NCBI GenBank assembly: GCA_020631735.1
Contig: CM036231.1
Location: forward strand, 2,321,831-2,385,830
Reading direction: 5' to 3'
Origin: Saccharum officinarum
Taxonomy: Eukaryota > Streptophyta > Magnoliopsida > Poales > Poaceae
DNA length: 64,000 bases
Shown here: one piece after another, positions 55,181 to 64,000 of the stretch
Layout: every line of letters begins with the position of its first letter
How positions within the stretch are numbered: position 1 is the stretch's first letter
The notes under the pieces: generated by a model
The model's input: the letters and a program-made list of their open reading frames with translations, nothing else
The model's database searches: none
What the model was told of the DNA's origin: nothing
Position numbers and translations under genes: made by a program

Positions 55181-56273
55181 GAGCATCTCCAAGAGTTTAC
55201 CAAAATTTACTTGGCAAATCTTGTGATTTGGCAAGTGGCTAAAACATATGGCAAGTGAAATAATGTAGTCTCTCCAATAGTTTGTTATTTGGGCTTGGTA
55301 AAATTAAAAAAGAAGATCCACATCCAACCAGATCAACTGTTTTTTTCACGACTCCTGGCCTGGCCGCCGTGACGTTTCGTCTGGGCGCCGCGAGCGATCT
55401 CCCGTGCGTGAAGGGCGCCGCTCTTCTTCTGCACCGTGCGTGAAGGGCTTCTGCTGCCGTGCGTGAAGGGCTTCTGCTCGGTGCGTGAAGGGCGCCGCCG
55501 GCGTGGTGCCTCTCCTCTCCCGATGTGTTCCAGGGCCTCGAGTTTGTCCTAGCGCAGATAAACTCATATGAACAACCACGTATGAACAACGAACTAGCAG
55601 CAGCAGCAGCATCATCATGCAGTGTTCATCATGAACTTCAACTCATCGATGGCAAGTAAACACCATATGACCCCTATCTTGACTATCAGGTCAAGGCCAC
55701 CACGCCATGAATACGAACAGCGGCAGCTACCTAGCAGATGGCACCATGATTTACGAACAGAGGGCAAGAACCCTAGATGACTACCAACTACGGAGGCTTC
55801 TTGCCCTCAGGACATGGAGATGGACTGGACAGATCGAGCCATGGAGATCGACTGGAATTTAGATCGACGAAGACCATACCTCAAGACCAGGTCGGGAACT
55901 GCTCGCGAGTACGGAGGCCGGCTTGAGGGCGTCTGATCGCCGGGGCGGAGGCCGGCCGATCGCGGGAGAGGAGGCGGTACGAGTCCAGGCCAGGGGTCGC
56001 ACTCGCGGGGGGTTTTTTATCGCGACCAAAGAGTCCTGGCGTCGCGGGAACAAGACGATGAAGTTTCCTCGTGCGCGGGAGAGGAGGCGGCGGCGGCAAA
56101 ATCGCGCGATGGCAAGTGAAACACTGCGCGCAAATTTGCGCGTGCGGAGCCTCTGGATGGCAAGTTGCCAAAATATGCCAAGCCATTTGCCAAACTGTTG
56201 GAGGATAAATTTTCTAGTTTTGCCAAAAAAAAGAAGGATAGCAAGTGGTTTTGGCAAACTCTTGGAGATGCTC
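55181..56273. mobile_element. PIF/Harbinger-like non-autonomous element (1093 bp) with GC-rich core
   Basis: Terminal inverted repeats GAGCATCTCCAAGAGTTT are perfect over 18 bp and continue imperfectly. TTA flanks both sides (55178-55180 and 56274-56276), the Harbinger target duplication. The core is unusually GC-rich and contains about four spaced repeats of GTGCGTGAAGGGC (55400-55495). No transposase is present. Confidence 0.85.
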
Positions 56274-56307
56274 TTACATCTCAACGTAAGAAAACCATTT
56301 ACTACCT

Positions 56308-56550
56308 GCCCCATGTTTAGATCACCTCAAAATTCTAAGTTTTTTCACTCTCTCTCCATCACATCAATTTTTAGCCGCTTGCATGGAGTACTAAATGTAG
56401 GTAAAAAAATATCTAATTACACAGTTTAGTTCAAAATCACGAGATGAATCTTTTGAGCCTAGTTGGTCTACGATTGGACAATATTTGTCAAATAAGACGA
56501 AAGTGGTACTATTCATCAGGTTGAAAAAATCTTCAATCTAAACAAGGGCC
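56308..56550. mobile_element. Small MITE with GTTTAGAT ends
   Basis: The left end GCCCCATGTTTAGATCACC and, inverted, the right end GGCCCTTGTTTAGATTG form imperfect inverted repeats about 243 bp apart. Upstream of PICKLE. Confidence 0.6.
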
Positions 56551-56791
56551 TGGAGAAATCATATCTAATTTCAAAAAATGTATATTTTCTCTATATAATC
56601 CGGCGCCTTCTTTGTACCACTTGATCGTCAACGCAACCGTCACCATTACAATTACCCACATGGACACCACTTGGTTTCCATTAAAGCGATGTTGTTCTAA
56701 CGGCCGCCTTACCCACTATGTAGATCAACAATCATCCATTTTGTGGTAAAGTGTTCCACAACGAGAACTGCATCAACCAGCAATATCGTTG

Positions 56792-58124
56792 TGGGACGAC
56801 TAGCGTCCGGATGTCCAGCACCAAGGACGCGTCCGGACGCACCTCGGCACCCTCCGATTGGAGGAACAGGAGCCGTCCAATTCTGCCCGCAAAATGATTC
56901 AACAGAGAAACGAGCGTACCTATTCAACGTATCCCTGCCCCCATAACAGAACAGGAGCGCTCGCCCAACCCACTCGCAGTGGCCCCTTCCCCGTCGTACC
57001 GCCATCCCCTACGCGCCCTGTTGCCCTCCACGCCCCATCCCCACCGCACTCCATCACCCGAACGGGATGGGAAATTTTCCATCGGATGGTCTATTGCAAC
57101 ACGAAGTAATATGAGATGCAACATCAGAAGTATTACTTGTTGCAACATCAGACAAAAATGAATAACATCTAAACAAGGCTATTGCAGCATCAAAACAAGG
57201 CTACTGCAATGTGAGATACAACATCAGAAAAAAAAAAATTAATGCAACAAAGAAACATTACTTGTTGCAACATGAGAACAAGGCTATTGCAACATCAAAT
57301 TCATCCAGCTGCAACATGAAAGTGTTGCCTTCATGAAGTCAGCCGACAAGGAAGAAGAATACCACCATTGCAACATCAATTCCCACCTTAACATCTCAAA
57401 TCAAACCATTGCAACATGTAAAATCAAAAATTGAAACATCACAGATCCAATAGAGAGGGGCAAGCAAAAATTAGAATAGAAATCCCAGAAAAGTGAACAA
57501 AATACGCAACAAGAGAAACAAACAATTGAAACAAATGAAATAAATACGCAAAACCTCTGGACTTTACCGTTGTCACATCCATCTTGAGTAGCCTAGTCAG
57601 GTTGCCCACGATGGCGGCGGTGGGTGAGAGGCCTGGGCGACGGCAGCGATAAAGAAGTATAGGAAGAGCGACGGTAGGCGGGCGTGCGAGGAAGGGAGGT
57701 GGCTAAGCAGGGTGGGAGGCGGGGTGCGGACGCTGGGTCACAGCGCGTCGGAGGCAGGGGTCTTCCGGGCTGACTACCAAGCGTCCGGCCACCGTGGTAG
57801 AGGCGGCAGCGGCGGTCGGGCGGCGATGGTCTCCCTCTCCACGGGCGAGCGGTGGTCGGGCAGCAGCGCTAGTCAGTCGGCGGGTTTGCTGCCCGCTGCG
57901 AGCAGCCGCGGCGGCGGAGAAGGCGAGCGAATTAGGGCAGCGGTGCTGTAGAGGCGCCTGCAGCGGGCGATGCGAAATGGGGAAGCAGTGTCGCTCTATT
58001 TTCTTTCCTTTTTATTGAGGAACTCTCTGTATGCGGGAGCAGGCCTGTGGGCCGGTCCGCAGGCCTAGCTAGCCACGTCCAAACGGGCCGACACGGGATG
58101 GACGCCCTAGTCGCAACATTATCG
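56792..58124. mobile_element. Mutator-like non-autonomous element, candidate
   Basis: A perfect 9-bp direct repeat ATATCGTTG sits at 56783-56791 and 58125-58133, the length expected of a Mutator target duplication. Near the ends GACTAGCGTCC and, inverted, GACTAGGGCGTCC are similar. The interior has many GCAACAT phrases (57110-57420) and a GC-rich right part with open frames of low complexity (57712-57951), which I do not consider genes. 58140-58650 shows nothing recognisable. Confidence 0.45.
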
Positions 58125-58780
58125 ATATCGTTGCATGTTTAGACTATATCTAAGTTAAACCTATGTGCATGGAACCCCATGGGAGGGGAAAATAAAAAAA
58201 TTTACATGACAAATCTACGATGTTCAACGAAGTAAAACTACCATAGGAACTATGACATAAGTGGCAAGGAGCGTTTTTTGTAGTGCAAAGCTCCAGAAAG
58301 AAAAGAAATTGGAAAGAGAGTCCGAATGGGTCCCATAATGCGCGAAAATAGAGTGGAGTTTGGTCGAGGACGAAAGAACCGCTTGTATTTATGGAGACGC
58401 AATGTGATCGGTGACATGTCGAACCCACTATTTATATAAAAAGTAGTAGTAGTAAGCGGCTATATTCTAGTTATTGTGGCGTGGGTAGGTGGTGAGTTGA
58501 TGTGTAAAATGGGAATCAAACGGATTTTTTCTGTTCAATTTGTTGCTAGGTGAGTTGTAAGGGTGTATAGTTGATATTGAAAGGATTAGAATGCGAACAT
58601 TTTTTCTGTTTCATCATAGCTAGGGAAATCTCGAGAGTGATGACCGATGTCTCTACCTCTCTATCTCTACCTCTATCACATATCTCTATCTCTAGTCTCT
58701 AGCTAGTCTTCTAGCACATATAATGCACCGATATAAACTTCTCAGTCTCTCTCCCTTCCCCCCTCTCTCTCTTTCCTGAT

Positions 58781-59218
58781 GTGGCGACGCACCCTCCCCC
58801 CACGGCGTGTGCACATCTCTATCTCCCTCCCCATGTGGGCGTGCATGGTGGGTGCCCCTGGTGTAGCGGCAAATCCAGCGGTCGCGGTGCCTGGTCGCGG
58901 GGCTCGAGGTGTGCAGGGCGGCGGCGCCTGGCAATGGGGCTAGGGGTTCGTACGGTGGCGGCGGTGGTGTCCAGCCACGGGGCTTGTGGCACGTGCAGTG
59001 CGAGGATGCGGGTAGACATGGAGGATTTGGATCTCGAGCCGGGTCCGCTGCACGCAGACGACGACGAGGGGGAGCCGCGCGAGCTGGTTTTTCGTGCTTA
59101 CGGTTTTGGGAGGAAGAGGAGGATCGGATGGGGACGACGGGGAAGGGCGTGTGGGTGGTGTCGGCGCTGGCGTACAAGGAGGTGGAGGGGTGCGAGGGCG
59201 CGGTGGAGGACGCGCCGG
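58781..59218 (+). CDS. Possible GC-rich gene fragment cut by the Sirevirus LTR
   Basis: A plus-strand open frame from 58781 includes MEDLDLEPGPLHADDDEGEP and runs into the LTR at 59219. Another frame in the same stretch (58909 on) ends with a reasonable VWVVSALAYKEVEGCEG, so the true frame is unsure. Preceded by a CT-rich stretch (58650-58780) such as often precedes plant genes. Not recognised; may be chance in GC-rich sequence. Confidence 0.2.
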
Positions 59219-61470
59219 TGAAAGGTCCTTATTTGGTTTTAGTAATTGAGTGATAACTTAGGTGGACTAATATGTGGTTATATGAGATACACAGGAGATT
59301 AGTCCACATGTGATGGTGTCATGAAGGAGCCTATTACACATGAGACATGACATGGAGTCATGTGACCAAGGTGGAGAAGATCAAGATGAGGCTTGGCTTG
59401 ATGGACCGGTTGCTAGGGTGAAGGGCAAGTTGTGTGATGGCTTGGCGCCGAAGGACCAAGGCAACGGTGAAGAGCAAGTGAGGTCAAGATCGATGAACCA
59501 ATACGGTCACGTGATGATATGAAGTGGATCATATCATTTGGTGATTGGTTGGTGCATGTGTTGCATCAACATCGGAGGAGATGGAGTAGAATGCGCAAGG
59601 CAAAGGTATAACCTAGGGCATTTCTATTTCACCGGTCATAGGTGTGTAGAGAAGTTGATGACCGGATTTAGGATAGATGGCCGTACTATCAAGAGAGGCA
59701 AACTTGTTTGCATATCGGTCATCTAGTGCCACTTGAGCGATCTAACTTTGCATACGTGTTAGGATCGAGTGGCGAGGCAAGTTGAGTGCCTAACCCTTTG
59801 AAAATGATTGTGAAAATACTAACACACATGCACATAGTGTTTTACACATGATGGTGTTGGCACATTTGCAAAGGAGAAGGTGTTGGAGTTGGTGTTGATC
59901 AACTTGGAGAAGAGAGAAATGTTTTTCGGTGTTCTTCGGACACTAGGATGGCTCTTAGAATGGAATACTGCTTTGATCCATTGTGAATTGGATCAAGTGC
60001 TCTAGTGGGTTGTGTAGCCCTCTGAGTAAGCTTTCCAAAATATCTAAGATCAACGAAATCGGAGTTCGGAGCTAAGAGATATCGCCGTTTTACCGAAGGG
60101 TGGTCTGTGACCGGACTCGTGACCACCGCGTCCGGTCAGTTTCGACCACCGCGTCCGGTCAGCTGCGACCATCGCGTCCGGTCAGTGTTTTTCATGGGCA
60201 AAAATGACCGGACGCTGCAGCGAGTCCGGTCAGTGATGACCGGACGCGTCCGGTCACTTCGGGAGCTTGCTGGAACCTCTCTGTTCGCTGTTTCGCTGCG
60301 ACCACCGCGTTCGGTCAGTTTTGACCACCGCGTTCGGTCATCCCGAAAAGGACCCAGTGAAGGGGTAACGGCTCTATTTGACCGTGGGGTTATAAATAGA
60401 TGCCTTGGCCGGCCTTGGCCGGTAGCTGAGCACACTTTAGTCTTGGTAGCTTATGTGGTAGTGCAAGGGAGCCCTCTAACTCACTCATGCTTGATAGTGT
60501 TCATCGGATCGAGTGAGAGAGCGATTCTAGTGCGGTTGCATCGTGAGGTTGCATCGAGTGGCACTAGGTGATCGTGTTGCAAGCCGGTGATGCTTGTTAC
60601 TCTTGGAGGTTGCCACCTCCTAGACGGCTTGGTGGCTTGTGGCTCCATCGAAGCTCGCAAGAAGATTGTGCGAGGCTCCGAAGAAGCCTTGTGAGGGGGA
60701 TTGTGCTCACCCCGCGGGGATCGCGAAGAGCAACTCTAGTTGAGCATGTCATTGAGCTACCACACTTGATGGTGGGTTCTTGCGGCGCCTTTTGAGAGGC
60801 TCGGTGTGTGACCGATTAGCCGCCGAACCATGAAGTGTTGGTCGATACAACGGGGACGTAGCTTGGTGGCAACCAAGTGAACCTCAGGAGAAAATCACCG
60901 TGTCAACAATGTCTACTCTTCTCGGTGGTTTGCCCTCGTGCAACACAAGCTTGTATTTACTTTCATATGTACTTGTGCTTGTGTAGTTGCTCTCATAACT
61001 AGTTTGCTTGTATAGTTTGCTAGTTGTCTTCTTGCTTGTGTAGCTAGAAGCTTCCCTTTACGTGACTAATTTGGTTTGTGTAAACTTGTTAGTCATATTG
61101 CTTAGTTTGTGTAGCTAAGTGTTTTGCGCTCTCTAATTTGGTATTAGTTGCCTTGTTATTGAGCTTTGCTAGCGAGCTTAGGTTTTATGCTTTTGCTTCA
61201 CTAGTTGTGTAGGAGCTCCCTCGCTTGGCAAAGTACTAGTGCATAGGTTTGTGTGACCTTGCTCTAGAATTGATTAGGTGAGCTCTTGGTAAGCTTAGCA
61301 CATTAGTTGCTTAATTAGGATCTTTGCAAGGTGCTAGAGAACTTAGATAGAGGGGTGTAGTCTTGGCTAGACCGATAAGTTTAATTCCACATTTGTTTTG
61401 GTTAGCCTACGTGTTTAAGTTTTAGAAAGGACTATTCACCCCCCCTCTAGTCCGTCATCTCGACCCTTCA
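59219..61470 (+). repeat. 5' LTR of the gag-only element (2252 bp)
   Basis: It begins TGAAAGGTCC and ends CGACCCTTCA. TATA-like TTATAAATAGA at 60390-60400. The block 60106-60340 contains repeated TGACCGGACGCG and GCGTCCGGTCA, the same motif as in the nested Sirevirus, though the rest of the LTR is different. Confidence 0.93.
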
Positions 61471-61471
61471 A

Positions 61472-61486
61472 GTGGTATCAGAGCTG
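61472..61486 (+). promoter_or_regulatory. Primer binding site (initiator Met tRNA)
   Basis: GTGGTATCAGAGCTG begins one base after the LTR; TGGTATCAGAGC is the classical plant copia PBS. Confidence 0.93.
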
Positions 61487-61521
61487 GGTCTCTTATTTGC
61501 GGTCTTCACCGACCCGAGAGG

Positions 61522-63375
61522 ATGGCGGCTTATGGGCTAGATGATTGTGTGGAACACATTTTTTATGGCACTCACTATGCACGGTGGAAAAATCACATGC
61601 TTGATCATTTTCGTGCTCTTGGCCCTAAGTTTTGGTGGATCATAGTTGTTGGCTTTTCTCATGACTTGGATATGTGTGGTAACCGTACCCAAGCTCAAAA
61701 GGATTGCCGAACACTTGATGCACAAGCTAAGTTTTATCTAATTAAAGCTTTGAATGATGAGATTTTTGACAAGGTGAGAGGTCTCTCAAGTGCACATAGC
61801 ATGTGGACGATGCTCAAGCATCACTATTGTGGCTCCTCAATTTGGGATGATGGAAAATTCAAGAAGGATGATCACATAGTGATGGAGGTACATGAGGATA
61901 TTGAGCATGACCACAACGAGGTGGTTGTGGAGGATTGCTCCACCTCAATATCAAGTGATGATGATGATGATCATGCCACAAGATCACTTGACAAGAATGA
62001 TGATAATGTCACAAGTGATGCAAGCAATGATTCTACTTCATGCACACTTGATGGTGAAGATGATGGCTATGAGAGTGATGCCTCAACAAGCTCATCAATA
62101 TCATCACATGGTGACACTAAGGTATCTATTGGTGGTTTTATTGTTGATTGTGATGGTCCAAATTTTGAGCTTCTATATAAACTCTCAAAGGCCCTAAGAA
62201 ATGAGATGGCAAAAACAAGTAAATTGAAAAATGAAAACTCATTTCTAAAAACCACATGTGAACAACAAAAGCATCTACTTTATGTTACTACTTGTTCACA
62301 TGAGGAGCTAAAATTGGCTCATGAGGAACTTAGTGTTGCTCATGATAATTTGGCACAAGAACATGCTTTACTTACTAATAAGCTCTCTAATGAAGAACCC
62401 AAAACTAGTGAGAGCTCATCTTTTGGGTCAAATGATCAATCACATATTACTAACCCTTGTGATGTAGGCAAGAAGCATGTATCCACCTCTTGTGATGATT
62501 TATTATATATGCCATGTTCTTCACAATTAGATGCTTGTTCTACTTCTATGTCTTGTGAGACTAACCTTTTGAAGGAGAACAATGAGCTCAAAAGTGAAGT
62601 GAAGAATTTGAGCAACAAGTTGGAGAGGTGCTACAACTCTAAAATCGCCATTGAGCATATCATGAACAATCAAAGAAGATATGGTGATAAGAGTGATATT
62701 GGCTACAACAAGAACAAGGGCAAGATTATGAAGAAGCAAGATGCAAAGAAGCTATCCCAACTCATGTGCTACCAATGCCATGAAGTAGGACATATTGCCA
62801 AGTGTTGCCCTACCAAGAAGTCTCAAGTTGAGCCAAAAGCAAAGCCCCAAGCTAAAGTCAAGATCATTCATGAAGATGTTAGTGACTTGATGATAAAGAA
62901 GAAGAAAACAAGAAGGGGTGGAAGAACAAGACATCCAATGCAAATTCAAGATGTCAAGATGATGAGCAAGAATCAAGATGAGAAGAAAGTACATGCTCAC
63001 ATCAAGTGCTTCAAATGTGGAGATATGGGACACTTCGCCTCGGAGTGTCCTACCAAGCTTGAAAAGAAGATTCAAGCAACTCGTGAGAGGCAAGGCAATG
63101 AGGAGCAACATATGAGCAAGGAAGAAAAGGCTCAATCTAAGAGAAGTTGCTACTCATGCCGGGAAAGGGGACACATGGCACATTCATGTCCCCTATGTAA
63201 CACTTCTAAGCATATTTCAATTGATGATACTAATGTGCTTAGAAAGGATGTAAATGGTACCTCTATTGTTGCTATTGCAAAACATCCCGCTATTCATACT
63301 AAGGTAATGCCTAAGTATGTTGCACCTAACTTGAGAGGACCTAAACTTGTTTGGGTACCATCAAAGAGTGGATGA
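61522..63375 (+). CDS. gag: Gag of the non-autonomous Sirevirus-type element, 617 aa, three zinc knuckles
   Basis: The start MAAYGLDDCVEHIFYGTHYA is the first ATG after the PBS, about 50 bases inside. The N-terminal part has the copia gag fold (YARWKNHMLDHFRALGPKFW, AQAKFYLIKALNDEIFDKV). A long acidic Ser/Asp linker (about residues 130-205) and coiled coil (215-290 and 345-375) follow. Three CCHC knuckles are CYQCHEVGHIAKCC near 415, CFKCGDMGHFASEC near 495 and CYSCRERGHMAHSC near 550; most copia gags have one. The end KLVWVPSKSG resembles the WVP end of other Sirevirus gags. The frame is fully open, suggesting recent selection or recent amplification. It could package RNA using Pol from a relative. 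Confidence 0.9.
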   Translation: MAAYGLDDCVEHIFYGTHYARWKNHMLDHFRALGPKFWWIIVVGFSHDLDMCGNRTQAQKDCRTLDAQAKFYLIKALNDEIFDKVRGLSSAHSMWTMLKHHYCGSSIWDDGKFKKDDHIVMEVHEDIEHDHNEVVVEDCSTSISSDDDDDHATRSLDKNDDNVTSDASNDSTSCTLDGEDDGYESDASTSSSISSHGDTKVSIGGFIVDCDGPNFELLYKLSKALRNEMAKTSKLKNENSFLKTTCEQQKHLLYVTTCSHEELKLAHEELSVAHDNLAQEHALLTNKLSNEEPKTSESSSFGSNDQSHITNPCDVGKKHVSTSCDDLLYMPCSSQLDACSTSMSCETNLLKENNELKSEVKNLSNKLERCYNSKIAIEHIMNNQRRYGDKSDIGYNKNKGKIMKKQDAKKLSQLMCYQCHEVGHIAKCCPTKKSQVEPKAKPQAKVKIIHEDVSDLMIKKKKTRRGGRTRHPMQIQDVKMMSKNQDEKKVHAHIKCFKCGDMGHFASECPTKLEKKIQATRERQGNEEQHMSKEEKAQSKRSCYSCRERGHMAHSCPLCNTSKHISIDDTNVLRKDVNGTSIVAIAKHPAIHTKVMPKYVAPNLRGPKLVWVPSKSG

Positions 63376-64000
63376 TTGTTTATAGGTACCATCAGCATTG
63401 GAGGCTTGATTCAATTGGTTTCATTTTGTTCATCATATATTGAGTCAAGTTATGAAGCTCAATGCATATCCAATCCCAATGCCAAGTCAAAATAAGTGAA
63501 GTTCAAGTGCTACAACATACAAGTGCAATGTTAAAAATTATGGTGATTTATTGGATATATTTGATGGCTTGCAAATATTCAAGTTGAAAGCTTGCTATTG
63601 GATGATCATGAGCTAACCAAGGTATATCACTTGTTGATCATTTCATTTGGGTGCATATGAGTTGATTGAATTGGATATATATGCAATGTTGTTTGCTATG
63701 AGATGATTGAATAGATTAAATGCTTAGCAATCAAGTTTGAATTGATTTGTACTGGATAAATTCATGAGATGACATTTAGTAAGTGGATTGAATTGATATA
63801 TGTCTTGTGAGAGTGTTCAAATAAGTTAATCTCAAGTTTGATTCACATTTGATGAAGAATAGCTCATGTATTGAAATCTGTCCAAAGTTAAAAATCTAAG
63901 CTAGCTGTGATCTTAGCCATGTTTGAGTGATCAAATCTATTTGGATTAGCTTGAAATTTGGTATACGTGCTCTAGGCTTATGATATGATATGCTGTACAA
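63376..64000 (+). other. Internal non-coding region after gag
   Basis: AT-rich, repeated phrases such as TTGAATTG and ATGAGATG; no frame with pol motifs on either strand. It starts TTGTTTATAGGTACC, resembling the gag-pol junction of the other Sirevirus, but the expected DSGC protease motif does not follow. Confidence 0.7.

Larger units (their letters stand above)
59219..64000 (+). mobile_element. Sirevirus-type element with gag but no visible pol, 3' end outside window
   Basis: The 2252-bp LTR is followed by the PBS TGGTATCAGAGC at 61473 and a 617-codon gag. After the gag stop at 63375, 625 bases to the window end contain no protease or integrase motif, although Sirevirus pol normally opens within about 20 bases of gag. 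Most likely a non-autonomous, gag-only element. The sister LTR at 40599 is the same family. Confidence 0.85.

Noticed and set aside
57712..58018. Gly/Arg/Ala-rich plus-strand frames
   Set aside because: Low-complexity GC-rich DNA inside the Mutator-like candidate, with no start context or motif.
58692..59177. 161-aa minus-strand Pro/Arg-rich frame
   Set aside because: Begins in a CT-rich repeat and has biased composition; no domain. The plus-strand alternative is kept only at low confidence.
61892..62197. Met-rich 101-aa plus-strand frame
   Set aside because: Shadow of the acidic GAT-rich linker of the gag at 61522-63375.

Overview
The window is nuclear DNA of a grass. The evidence is a CHD3/PICKLE gene with plant-type GT-AG introns, a grass-specific Rx-N (CC)-domain gene, and dense nested LTR retrotransposons (Tat-lineage Ty3/gypsy, Sirevirus-type Ty1/copia), an L1-type LINE and several MITEs. 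LTR and MITE styles suggest Panicoideae/Andropogoneae (Saccharum, Miscanthus or Sorghum relatives); that is inference. Two 100-N assembly gaps lie at 7466-7565 and 41942-42041.

Layout. (1) 1-7465: a decayed Tat-lineage element on the minus strand. Its space beyond integrase holds an 80-bp tandem array and a set of oppositely transcribed, spliced-looking exons (72-737). (2) 7566-9007 and 35736-36640: an older repeat unit split by (3) a 26.7-kb plus-strand Tat element at 9008-35730 (459-bp LTRs, target duplication GCGAG). Nested inside it is (4) an apparently intact, young Sirevirus at 17081-28024 on the minus strand (LTRs 2272 and 2199 bp, target duplication GACCA). The Tat element also carries an antisense multi-exon gene of the 'putative gypsy type transposon' family (33626 down to about 29151). 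One exon of that gene is interrupted by (5) a palindromic double TRIM at 31154-32424 (target duplication GGAAG).

(6) 37957-38825: an Rx-N-domain resistance-like gene with a one-base frameshift. (7) 38860-40598: a LINE fragment whose 5' junction is inverted. (8) 40599-41941: a Sirevirus LTR in minus orientation, running into the second gap. (9) 54481-42132, minus strand: 23 in-phase exons of a CHD3 remodeler orthologous to PICKLE (PHD, two chromodomains, complete SNF2 ATPase). Its C-terminal part is not in the window. Its introns hold several foldback MITEs. (10) 55181-58124: a Harbinger-like element, a small MITE and a Mutator-like candidate upstream of PICKLE. (11) 59219-64000: a plus-strand Sirevirus-type element with a 2252-bp LTR, a long gag with three zinc knuckles and no visible pol.

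Host genes are few: PICKLE, the broken Rx-N gene and possibly a small GC-rich fragment at 58781-59218. The rest is a layered retrotransposon landscape. Its most notable parts are the antisense spliced genes in both Tat elements, the palindromic TRIM, the gag-only Sirevirus and the unusual Sirevirus gag-pol junction.
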